From the IMG/VR virus record IMGVR_UViG_3300050821_009262, positions 1-25,062 of that record: a stretch of 25,062 nt of DNA. One strand, 5' to 3'. Source of the stretch: a virus. Shown here one piece after another: positions 15,001 through 20,174 of this stretch; the first letter of the stretch is position 1, and each line of letters opens with the position of its first letter. The position numbers were made by a program, and so were the translations under genes. Under the pieces are notes generated by a model. It ran no database searches and was not told where the DNA came from. It saw nothing but the letters and a program-made list of their open reading frames with translations.

Positions 15001-18000
15001 TGCACTGGCGGGGCCTTCAGATAGTCCTGATCCATCTGGTGCAGCTCGGCCCTCTGCTCCTCGTCGAGCCCGTCCACTTCGGGCGGCAGCAGCACGTAGT
15101 CCTTCAGCGCCTTTTCTCTCGCCTCGTGCTCCTGGTACCCGTTCGCCTTGAGGTGATCGATTTCCCTTTGCGCCAGGTTCGCCGCGCCCTCGAGATCCTC
15201 GTTCAGCGTTCCGTTCGCCTGCGCCTCCCGATACTTCTGCGGGAGCCACTTCTGCCAGTGGTCGTTCGCCAGCGCTTTGAGTTCCTGCACGCTCATCGGG
15301 TGCCTCTTCCTTAAATTTATCACCCGGGCGCTCGCCGGCAAGGTCTTCGCGGGTGATTTTCCCGGCTTTGACCTCTTCGATGAATTTCTGCACGTAGGGC
15401 TGGACGCCTTCCAGCATCTCGCGGGACCAGCCATAGGCGTCCTTGAGCTCGCCAATCATCCGGTCCATCAGCTCGTAGATGTCGTCAAGGAAGGCCGAGA
15501 AGCGGCTGGCCGCCTTGATGAAATGCGGCTTTGCCTGCTGATAGGTCTCCGGGTCGAAGGCCGGCCCGGCGCCGACGGTCTTGCCGCCGCCGAAGAGCTT
15601 GGTGAGGGCCTGCATCGCCTCTTCGGCCGAGCCGCCCAGGTTCTCCGCGGCGCTCTTGGCGACCTTCCTCGCGGTGCGGCGGCGCGGTGATTCGGTGGCC
15701 TTGGCGGTCTCTTCGGCGGATTGCTCGGCGGCGTCCTCGCTCGCGATTGCCGCGGCGCGATCGTCCTCGCGCGGTCCGAATGCCTTGTCGAGCGATTGCT
15801 TGAACCGGCGCTGGAATTCCTCGTCTACAGGAAGCTCAGTTGCAGAGGGGGGGGGAGCCCCGGTCGGGGCTGTCGTCCACTCTTCGCGTTGTGCTTCAAG
15901 CTGCTTCGAGGCGGCCTCGGGTAGCCATTCGGTCGACTTCTCCTCCTGGATCACGCGCGCTCGCGCTTCGCGCTTCATCGCAGTCACGGCTTCCGGATCG
16001 AAGAAGCTCTCTAGCTCGGACGCGGTGTCCTGGAAAGCGCGAGCCGCCTCCTGGATGTCACGCGTGAGTTGTTTGATGTATTTCTCGGGCGGCGTACGGC
16101 CCGGCGGTTTCGTTTTTCCGGACTTAATTTCGGCCCGCAATCTGCCGGCGCGACGCATGACGGCTTGGTCGTTGACCATGCTGTTGATGGTCTCGTCGAG
16201 CATGCCCGCGACTTGCGATGCGTCGTAGCTCCCGTCCTCGTTCGCCTCGCCGAAGATCGGGCCACGCTGCTCTTCGTAGGCCGCCAGCTTCTTCTCGTTC
16301 GGCGCTGGGAATGTATCGTTGAAATCCCACGGGCCTTTGTCGGTGAGCTTCACCGTCATCGGCTCGCCGGTATCGGCGGCTTCTATCTCGCCTTCGCGTT
16401 TTACTTTCGGTGTTTCCGGCGCGCGCGCCTGTTCGACGAGGTCGGTTTGCTTGTGCTCGTCGCCGAACAGCCCTTCGTCGGCCGGCTTCTGATTGACCTT
16501 CGGCTTTAGGCGCTCGTCGGCTCGTCGCTGGGCGAGTTCGGCGTCGGAGATGCGTTCTGCGCCAGGGAGGACGTGCTGTTGGCCGGCTGCGGTGCGCTCG
16601 GTGCTGGGTTGTCGTTCGCGCTCGGCTGAGGGCTGCTCTCCTCCGGCAGCGGTCCCGCGTTCCGCGCTTCCGCTGCGTTCGCCAGCTTGAGACCGAGCCT
16701 CGCCGCCTTCTGATATTGCGGGCGCCTCGCCGGCACTCTTCTCGCCAGCTTGCGGAAGCTGTGCGCCGCCGCCATGAGCCGTTTCGTTCTTGGTCTCACT
16801 GACTGCCTCTTGTCGTTCGGTGGCCGCTTCCGATTCTTCAGCCTCGAACACGACCGCGTCATGCTCTGCCTTGAGGAATGCAGCGTCAATAGCATCGATC
16901 GGTTCGTGGCCGTGGTCGATCATCCGGCCGATGGCATCGTTCCAGATCTCGTCGGGAACCTCGTCGCGGCCGATTTTCGCCTGCTTGAGCGCTTTCTTCA
17001 GCTTCTTCTCGTGCTCGGCGACGAGTTTTGCCCGTTCTTCGTTCGCCTCGGTGACGGTGCGCCCGTGGCGCGCGGCTTCCTCGGCGCGGTGCGATTTGAA
17101 TGTGGTGACGGTGCCTTCCTGCCCCGATTCGCGGCGTTTTTTGGCCGCCGCCCGATACTCTTCGGCGTTCTCGACCATGCCCGCGAAGGGCGCGCCGCCG
17201 GTTACACGGGGGGCATTTTCGGCATGTTCACGTTGAGCGGCGTTGCCGGCTTCCACGGCGTTGCCTTGGCCAGATTGCTCGGCTGCAGCTTCGGCAGCGC
17301 GCTCCCCGCCGGCGGGCTCGCGAACGGGATGCTCTCCTGCTTCGCCACCGGCGGCTTCGCCGTTGTCATGCTCGGCACCTTCGGTGCCTTCAGTTTTGGG
17401 GCCTTCGGCGGCTTCGCCAGCCCGCTGGTGAGGTTCTTGTGGGCGAGCCGCGCCGCCGCCACGAAGCTGTTCGCCCGCTGGCGCGGCAGTCTCCCCACGA
17501 GCTGCGGCGCTTGATGCCGCAGGAGGTACGACGAGTGCAGGTGCTCCTGCGGGTTCCAATAGAGCGTGGATTTCTTCACCGTACTGCTCCTTGACCTGCT
17601 CCGGCGTCATTAGGCCGTCCTCGACGGCGGCGCGCACGACGGCGAGTTGGAAGGCGTCGGCTGGCGGCAGGCCCTCGTTGGCGTGGATCTCGGCGGCGCG
17701 CGCGATATCGACCGGTCGCACCTGGTGCGGATCGACGCCCACCTCCTTGAGCGCGGCTTCGACGGCGGCGTGGTCACGGGGTGACGTCTCCGGCCCGCTT
17801 GAAACGACAGAACCCCCCTGGGCGGCAGAGGGGTTTTGTCGTTCCTCCGGGGTAAGATCGGCCTCCCGGGCACCCGTCTTAGGGTTGTTCGCCCCCTCTT
17901 CGGCCGGCTTTACATCCGGCTTTACACTATACATGGCATCGGAGAGCGGCTGGCTCAGGTCGCCCTTGGCCCAGTCCTTGAACTCCGGAACCGACATCGC

Positions 18001-20166
18001 GCGCATGCCGCCGACACCGGTTTCTTCCTTCCCCTGCGCGCCGGTGTAGGCCTTGAGCGCTTCCATCGGGCTCTGGAACCCGATGAACGCCTTGTGCTGG
18101 CGGAATGCTCCGGTCTTCGGATCGCGCTCGTCGATGACGTAGACCGTCGGCGCGCCGGGATTGGCGCCGAAGAAGGCGTCGAGGTGATCGCCATCGGCCC
18201 CTTTTGTTCCCTTGATGTACCCGTACGCAGCGCTGAAGCGTTGCTCCCAGGGCATACCCTCGGCAGAAACGCCGCGCCTGATGCCGCCGGCCGGCGCTTC
18301 GAAGGTGACGCCGAGACCCTGCCACGTCGCATGGCCGCGCTCGGCATTGTTCGCTTCGCCCTGCGCGTGCGTGTGGTCCTGGCTCGCCTGCCGGGATGCG
18401 CGCTCGACGTCGGCGCCGGTTTTGATGTCGATCGGCGCGCCGCGGCTTCCCGGCGCCGGCGGCTCTTCGGTCGATGGCGTGCCGTTGCGCAGCGCCTCGT
18501 CGACGTTTGCCGCCTTCTCCTCTGGCGACATTCCCTTGATGTCTTCGTCGGTGTGGCCCTGGCGGCGCAGGATCTCGTCGTCGTCGGCGCGGTGCGAGCC
18601 ATACCCGAACTTACGGTTGACGTAATCTTTCAGCTCGTCGTCGGACCAAGACCGGATGGTGTCGCGGTCGTGCTCCTTGTAATAGGCGGCGGCGTCCTCG
18701 AGCTGCAGACGCACGCTCGGCTTGAGCTTCGTCTCGAACGGCTGCGGCTTTTCCTTCGGCGCGCTCTGTTGCGCTCCCGCACCTCCAGCGCCGGCGCTCG
18801 CGTTCGGGCCTGTGCTTTGCCACGGGTTGGGATCGTCCTTGCGATCGTAACCGGGATTGTCTTGCTGGTATTTGCCGTAGTCGAAGGAGCCGTTCTCCTG
18901 CCAGTATTTTGGATTATTGGCGTCGGTGAACCCTTGCTGGGCGCCGGCGCTTCCCGGCGGTAGACCTGGCTGCGGCTCTGGTTCGGCGTCGCCCCTGTTA
19001 CGGAGATCGTCCTCCGTATCGATTTTCAGTTCTGGTTTTGCCGCCTGGTGCTTTTCGAGCGCGGCGTGCAACGTGCCCAACGCGCCGCCGGCGAGCAGTT
19101 CCGAGATCAGGCGCTCCGTATTGAACGAATAGCCCGCTTTCGGGTCGTACATCTTGGCGATTTGCTGGCCGATATATTCCTGCGCCTCGCCGACGCTCGC
19201 GAAGACGACGCCGTTCTGCGCCGCCTCCGAAAGGATGCGCATGCCGAGGCCGGCGCCTTCGGGCAGGAGCTTCTTGAAGGGCGCAAGTACGCTCGCGATT
19301 GGCAGCGTGCCGAGCGCAGCATTCGCTGCACCGGACAGCATCGCGGCTTCGCGCGCGGTATCCTCGCTCGCGCCCTTCTCGATCGCCGCGTCGTACGTGT
19401 CGCCGGCGCTCGAAAAGCCGAACATGGCGGCGCCGCCGGCGATGCCGGCTGCCGGATCGACCATGCCGAGCGCGAGCGGCGCGGCGACGCCACCGAGGAT
19501 CTGTCCGGTCTTGCTGTAAATCGGATGCGCGGCGCGCTCGGCCTCGCTAACCGGGATATTCTCCTCGGCCCATTTCTCGGTCGCCTGCCCGGCCCGGTAG
19601 AGCGAGCTTTCCTTGGCTGAGGGCTGCTTGCCGACGGGCACATTCTCGGGGACGTTGATATCGGCTTCGCCGGGCGGGCTCGGCTGCGCCTGTGCGGTTG
19701 CGGCGACGCCGAGGCCTTTGAGCGTGCTGCCGACGCCTTTGACCGCGGACTGCGCCGCCTCGCGTGCGGCAACGCTGGGGCCGCTGCCAATGTCGTTGAC
19801 AGGCACCTCGCCCGCGGCGACCGCTTCATTTTCCGGCGTGCCGAATTGCGAGAAGTCCGGCGATTGCACCTTGTCTTTGGTGGTGCCGAACGCGCTGAAA
19901 TCCGGCTGGCCTTCGGGCGTTTTCGCCGCGCGCTCCGCCATTTTGTCTTGCTGCCGACGGATCAGCCGGTTGAGCACCGCCTGCGGATCGACGTTGCCGT
20001 TGTCGGCAAGGTCCGGCGCGCGCTGCCGGATGAGATCATTGAGCACGCCCTGCGGCTCGATCGGTCCCGTTGAGAGACCGAGTGTGGTGCCGCCGGTGTT
20101 GCCAGCACTATTTGTCTCCGCGTCGTCCGGAGGCGACGCGGGGAGATCAGGCCAATTTGCTGGCAT
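6034..20166 (-). CDS. Giant polyvalent protein, 4710 aa (InPase-like, N6-methyltransferase, SF2 helicase, HExxH zincin, LPD38-like)
   Basis: One uninterrupted frame. The order of parts is as follows. N-terminal short repeats (PDFSAFG and PDFSQFG near residues 90-110). Hydrophobic Gly/Ala-rich segments (about 220-340). An InPase-like domain (about 612-745). Helical linkers. A region preceding the methyltransferase with helices ending near residue 1600. A DarB-like N6-adenine methyltransferase (YVGWGG at 1782, NPPF at 1922-1925). An SF2/SNF2-like helicase (about 2600-3230). Coiled coils. A zincin (HESWH 3695-3699). A long LPD38-like C-terminus (about 3870-4700). Such proteins are known as polyvalent proteins of phages and conjugative elements, delivered with the DNA to defeat host defences. 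It lies between virion and lysis genes, which supports packaging in the virion. Three stretches (about residues 863-988, 1122-1220, 1623-1725) have poor GC3 and Ala/Gly/Glu/Arg composition; each hosts a nested gene in the +1 frame. Confidence 0.9.
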   Translation of the reverse strand: MPANWPDLPASPPDDAETNSAGNTGGTTLGLSTGPIEPQGVLNDLIRQRAPDLADNGNVDPQAVLNRLIRRQQDKMAERAAKTPEGQPDFSAFGTTKDKVQSPDFSQFGTPENEAVAAGEVPVNDIGSGPSVAAREAAQSAVKGVGSTLKGLGVAATAQAQPSPPGEADINVPENVPVGKQPSAKESSLYRAGQATEKWAEENIPVSEAERAAHPIYSKTGQILGGVAAPLALGMVDPAAGIAGGAAMFGFSSAGDTYDAAIEKGASEDTAREAAMLSGAANAALGTLPIASVLAPFKKLLPEGAGLGMRILSEAAQNGVVFASVGEAQEYIGQQIAKMYDPKAGYSFNTERLISELLAGGALGTLHAALEKHQAAKPELKIDTEDDLRNRGDAEPEPQPGLPPGSAGAQQGFTDANNPKYWQENGSFDYGKYQQDNPGYDRKDDPNPWQSTGPNASAGAGGAGAQQSAPKEKPQPFETKLKPSVRLQLEDAAAYYKEHDRDTIRSWSDDELKDYVNRKFGYGSHRADDDEILRRQGHTDEDIKGMSPEEKAANVDEALRNGTPSTEEPPAPGSRGAPIDIKTGADVERASRQASQDHTHAQGEANNAERGHATWQGLGVTFEAPAGGIRRGVSAEGMPWEQRFSAAYGYIKGTKGADGDHLDAFFGANPGAPTVYVIDERDPKTGAFRQHKAFIGFQSPMEALKAYTGAQGKEETGVGGMRAMSVPEFKDWAKGDLSQPLSDAMYSVKPDVKPAEEGANNPKTGAREADLTPEERQNPSAAQGGSVVSSGPETSPRDHAAVEAALKEVGVDPHQVRPVDIARAAEIHANEGLPPADAFQLAVVRAAVEDGLMTPEQVKEQYGEEIHALLEPAGAPALVVPPAASSAAARGETAAPAGEQLRGGGAARPQEPHQRAGEAAEGPKTEGTEGAEHDNGEAAGGEAGEHPVREPAGGERAAEAAAEQSGQGNAVEAGNAAQREHAENAPRVTGGAPFAGMVENAEEYRAAAKKRRESGQEGTVTTFKSHRAEEAARHGRTVTEANEERAKLVAEHEKKLKKALKQAKIGRDEVPDEIWNDAIGRMIDHGHEPIDAIDAAFLKAEHDAVVFEAEESEAATERQEAVSETKNETAHGGGAQLPQAGEKSAGEAPAISEGGEARSQAGERSGSAERGTAAGGEQPSAERERQPSTERTAAGQQHVLPGAERISDAELAQRRADERLKPKVNQKPADEGLFGDEHKQTDLVEQARAPETPKVKREGEIEAADTGEPMTVKLTDKGPWDFNDTFPAPNEKKLAAYEEQRGPIFGEANEDGSYDASQVAGMLDETINSMVNDQAVMRRAGRLRAEIKSGKTKPPGRTPPEKYIKQLTRDIQEAARAFQDTASELESFFDPEAVTAMKREARARVIQEEKSTEWLPEAASKQLEAQREEWTTAPTGAPPPSATELPVDEEFQRRFKQSLDKAFGPREDDRAAAIASEDAAEQSAEETAKATESPRRRTARKVAKSAAENLGGSAEEAMQALTKLFGGGKTVGAGPAFDPETYQQAKPHFIKAASRFSAFLDDIYELMDRMIGELKDAYGWSREMLEGVQPYVQKFIEEVKAGKITREDLAGERPGDKFKEEAPDERAGTQSAGERPLAEVAPAEVSGGAGERNAERGSRGRGEPGAKGNRSPQGERVPGARGERKGAEGLRAAAARSGRARRGAEGRAAPDGSGLSEGPASASRIEPNVPEQNFRIREDLGLGKGGETQKFNDNLTAIAALKNIERDERRATPDEQRILARYVGWGGLANAFRSPQTDEFKPDWAERGNNLESLLTKDELRAARRTTLNAHYTSKPVIDAMWKAVEHLGFKGGLTLESSMGPGNFLGLVPDHLAAHTKFIGVEFDSLTARIAKLLYPQETVLHSGFQRVPMPDGEFVLSIGNPPFGSESLRFQYKPALAGLSIHNQFFLAALDALQPGGLHAAVVSRYLLDARDSSAREKMAVKADLLGAIRLPDTAFKENARTEVVTDIVFMRRRTAEDEKAIENLIADMRQPGKGKAADEARQAARETLLRMAPWIDTDEVKDPLGGEPMSVNSYFASNPKMVMGRLERSGTMQRAGEEGKGVNVTLDKNADLGALLDKAIGTLPKDAINLSPDIAKASIERHKSMSDALKIALAGHETGHIEFDDKGQLTQIAEKETPSGGFEATRRALTPESPWSRQLLMDREGKWYTLEPAVNEKGEKLKQGKRNVYERKYFPNNDVPAGMRLGQAKFERLSDLARLRDLTKKQIVLETEDADAKRMEANRRLLATAYKSYTGKNGLLNEPRNAALVNEMPDGALLAALESGYRPPITPAKAARTGDKPRAATATPAAILSRRVIPKYEAPTSAKSPADALSISLSERGKIDLPRVATLLGVSEEEAAAKLGEGDKPLAFFNPETNEWEPRNDYLSGQVRRKLAAAITAGLEKNITELEAVQPERWTAEQVTALPGANWIPPKIYEDYAEHLLGAKGRVNYSKATNSFNLLVGDYGQDKQAQWGTDDMPADAILRGMLNSRIPKVIREDAKKNRYEDKEASALVVIKAKEIQNDFADWVFADTDRRNQLVDIYNDKFNTRVTRQHDGSHLTLPGKVPDEVIKMRRHQKNAIWRGIYERFMLLDHVVGAGKTFTAIARAMERRRMGLSRKPMVTVPNHLVDQWAADTYRLYPGAKVLAAGKNQFDKQNRRRLFAKIATGDWDLVIVPHSSFGFIGISPDTELRFLDEELRVAQDAVREAQEEAEASGIGGGRKPFTVKEAERLVTTIETRMDSLRSKNRDNMLTFEQMGVDDLTVDEAHEFKNLFYSSRLQGVRGMGDKHGSRKAFDLYNKVRVLRESPTGTVTFMTGTPISNSAVEMYTMMRYLAARDLHDLGLEHFDAWRAQSVSAEPKWEPTEAGGLKEVTRLGRSWSNMRALMELYYSFTDAVSQDDINRWYAEDNGGARFPVPEVKGGGRQEIIVKPTRAQQTMLEEIVAAFNDLPNIKDPDERNATRLRLMDKARKLSLDVRAINTHTVYPGNEKGGKVDVIADNVARLHKAWGKDKGTQLVFLDRSVPKSKGDDRILKEYDGLVAKRDAALTAGDEATYREITDHLEKYHPAEMEELRQAQKGGWNAYDQLKKNLIARGIPADEVRFIQEASSDAEKKAIFDAVNDGLIRVLIGSTARMGAGTNVQERIVGLHHGDVTWKPSDIEQREGRGIRQGNRLLEKYGDKFALEILAYATERTVDAKMWDLNSQKLKMVNGIRKYNGAFNMEFEDDDSVSMAEIAALASGDPLLLERVKLGGEIEKIEMQERAYRRKMFGIEDAITSAERAIRDYPAKIEEEKLNAAEVRSELVDPLLDAVRSRSITIEGKKHFDDFSAEKAAADAIATQKGGDENAPYTVNIEGAALTNKTAIEEAIRNAFGDTRVPFEMTMGGETFRRRWSAGKAIAEKVKPALDSVKNNETKVVPLGRMFDTDVSATVQGESTSFADIVLAVTKGGRTLAAISGRTERSISPNRIQAALEKLSEDIMGNARSTGAWMQQRIDEAKRTLPSLKAQRGEGFPLAGELKTMRERLAAIVAELDRRTKEAEGRRGGAAEPQEAEPEGDLLAPMARPALAAALTPKAAPLREDLARRLTAIVQHLTGRQVAVDIRGRYAMKPIGWGHARKEEVGGAYLPMHDIIRLALNHPSINPLDAAYHESWHAIEDHFVTDAEMRLLKAQEPRLREMAIASMKQEAPSATDAQVRKLVDKMADYEIRAEAFTAFMKDREGGGYGAGLHIGIRALFERLRRLFQQIANYLRGLGFNSYHDVFEQAAAGDLAARPSRKAEGAPSRMADQIRAEQARTEVAARIEHAEEGPQAAMARPAFDDPLHPASWSIRRKIADLIGSEGMLWTKEHFQDWNARVERMQNAVEARSNDWVARDRESPLPDDQQFYQLKRLFPGKRASRMQTFMTEYFRPLADTMRIGHIGSQEAGDYVYAKHAPERNDNVGRLHQPGSDFYRAVSDHDVVGASGMSTNDARRIAFDLEHGPKGDAFRELAQRVGEIRRFISSEMIRGGLESQETISEWWRSSPNYVPLRGWEDPTNAPQFAEQRPKGYGGDIKGPETQRALGRRSKADNPVVALVDQALRTIDRAEKNLALHGLARMLNAAGAEVRKELGITIDRGRPKRMIDRSTGLVKWTDDSYDQRRENAVHMKVRGRDQYVVFDDLRLARAVKMWSPKTNAIIQIANHILGKWKSLLTHYNPEFMARHAARYFVEGLLNAYEQKEHGNFSALQYMTDAFPFIGNATRAIWNVEHGRDGGPLGDYWKQMKEGGGAMSMFSMREYDQMLDRLRKKAASIGRSEYDPRELARAISETVDMWTSIIDNSTRLSAFVQARQAGKSIQQASMTAREATVDYNLRGVLSNYLALWEPFQNVATQTGYRMGAAQSRSRIMRKVFFYTMAMGFGAAAWNYAFGGQDKDKIAFFDKLPEWTKTKQLALFIGLSDEKGRPQPIQFPFPFNYAFPLTLGYAAAGMIFGTEKAATYAAQAIKSLISAISPIGETGVAWRDIAPEQIKPLMDIGLNKSWTGGHIHTTTDMQKGPNAESGFKWTPSAWKDIAKFLNNVSGGNRTHSGYLDFYPEDIAYIMKEYFGGQVRTIENAAKVFSTVGQGQPIVPSDIPVGRVFYGTDYDKANQAIARERKIESKHPWEGAPRHPEKPLMDLGHALGLNQ
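8750..9270 (-). other. Zincin metallopeptidase domain (HExxH) of the giant protein
   Basis: About residues 3630-3805. The HESWH at 3695-3699 (in DAAYHESWHAIED) is an HExxH zinc-binding motif with Glu3696 as the general base. A downstream glutamate in EIRAEAFTAF could be the third ligand. The preceding segment (HDIIRLALNHPSINPLD) resembles domains that precede such zincins in other polyvalent proteins. Possible roles are self-processing of the giant chain or cleavage of a host target; the sequence does not decide. Confidence 0.65.
10480..12360 (-). other. SF2/SNF2-like helicase domain of the giant protein
   Basis: About residues 2603-3229. All the main ATPase motifs are present: Walker A VGAGKT (G2642-T2646), motif Ia (VTVPNHLVDQW), Walker B DEAH (2810-2813), motif III (TFMTGTPISNS), motif V (GSTARMGAGTN) and motif VI (QREGRGIRQGN, from 3207). 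An RHQKNAIWR Q-like motif precedes Walker A. With the methyltransferase upstream this matches the methylase-helicase pairing of DarB-type antirestriction proteins. It appears catalytically intact. Confidence 0.85.
13980..14990 (-). other. N6-adenine DNA methyltransferase domain (DarB-like) of the giant protein
   Basis: About residues 1725-2062. It begins with the conserved lead-in (ARYVGWGG at about 1780) typical of polyvalent DarB-like proteins. It then has a SAM-binding loop (LESSMGPGNFLG near 1856), an acidic strand end (GVEFD) and the catalytic IGNPPFG (NPPF 1922-1925), which places the target adenine. It probably methylates incoming phage DNA to protect it from restriction. No start codon with a ribosome site lies just upstream, so this part must be translated as a continuation of the giant frame. 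Confidence 0.8.
14991..15296 (-). CDS. Nested out-of-frame gene 3 inside the giant ORF: 101-aa soluble protein
   Basis: An ATG at 15296 lies 6 nt after AAGAGG (complement of 15308-15303), and TAG closes the frame at 14991. It is in the +1 frame relative to the giant ORF. The product looks like a genuine helical protein: MSVQELKALANDHWQKWL, then NLAQREIDHL, then DYVLLPPEVDGL and an acidic end. By hand count over 15181-15240, 16 of 19 codons of this frame end in G or C, against 8 of 20 for the giant frame. The giant frame here gives only Arg/Gly/Ala/Glu-rich sequence. No family is named with certainty, though the LLPPE ending resembles small conserved proteins of alphaproteobacterial elements. 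It is better supported as coding than the overlapping giant segment. Confidence 0.75.
   Translation of the reverse strand: MSVQELKALANDHWQKWLPQKYREAQANGTLNEDLEGAANLAQREIDHLKANGYQEHEAREKALKDYVLLPPEVDGLDEEQRAELHQMDQDYLKAPPVQVG
16506..16799 (-). CDS. Nested out-of-frame gene 2 inside the giant ORF: 97-aa Pro/Asn-rich protein
   Basis: A GTG at 16799 lies exactly 6 nt after AAGAGG (complement of 16811-16806); an alternative ATG is at 16775. TAA ends it at 16506. It uses the same +1 frame as the other two nested genes. The N-terminal half is basic and helical (HSFRKLARRVPARRPQYQ, then LGLKLANAAEARN). The C-terminal half is Ser/Pro/Asn-rich and probably disordered. GC-ending codons clearly dominate in this frame from about the ATG onward, while the giant frame shows the same Ala/Gly/Glu/Arg linker as at the other sites. 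Function unknown. It is less certain than genes 1 and 3 because the tail is of low complexity. Confidence 0.6.
   Translation of the reverse strand: MRPRTKRLMAAAHSFRKLARRVPARRPQYQKAARLGLKLANAAEARNAGPLPEESSPQPSANDNPAPSAPQPANSTSSLAQNASPTPNSPSDEPTSA
17202..17579 (-). CDS. Nested out-of-frame gene 1 inside the giant ORF: 125-aa Pro/Lys-rich protein
   Basis: A GTG at 17579 lies 7 nt after AAGGAG (complement of 17592-17587), and TAA is at 17202. It is in the +1 frame relative to the giant ORF. The N-terminal 50 residues look globular (KKSTLYWNPQEHLHSSYLL, then ANSFVAAARLAHKNL). The rest is a Pro/Lys/Ala-rich tail with PKAPKLKAPKVP-type repeats ending Met-Pro-Pro-Val. By hand count over 17521-17580, 17 of 19 codons end in G/C here against 6 of 20 in the giant frame; over 17281-17340 the figures are about 20 of 20 against 12 of 20. 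The giant frame has about 90% GC3 just upstream (17641-17700) and recovers right after the nested stop. The function is not recognised. Confidence 0.72.
   Translation of the reverse strand: MKKSTLYWNPQEHLHSSYLLRHQAPQLVGRLPRQRANSFVAAARLAHKNLTSGLAKPPKAPKLKAPKVPSMTTAKPPVAKQESIPFASPPAGSALPKLQPSNLAKATPWKPATPLNVNMPKMPPV
17940..18333 (-). other. InPase-like domain of the giant protein
   Basis: About residues 612-745 of the giant protein. The segment reads ERGHATWQGL, then YGYIKGTKGADGDHLDAFFG (DGDH at 658-661), then VYVIDERDPKTG and later MSVPEFKDW. This succession is the hallmark of the inorganic-pyrophosphatase-like domain found in polyvalent proteins of mobile elements. The Asp and His residues of GADGDHLD are the likely metal ligands. 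Whether it hydrolyses pyrophosphate or acts on modified nucleotides is unknown. Confidence 0.7.
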
Positions 20167-20174
20167 GCGTTCAC

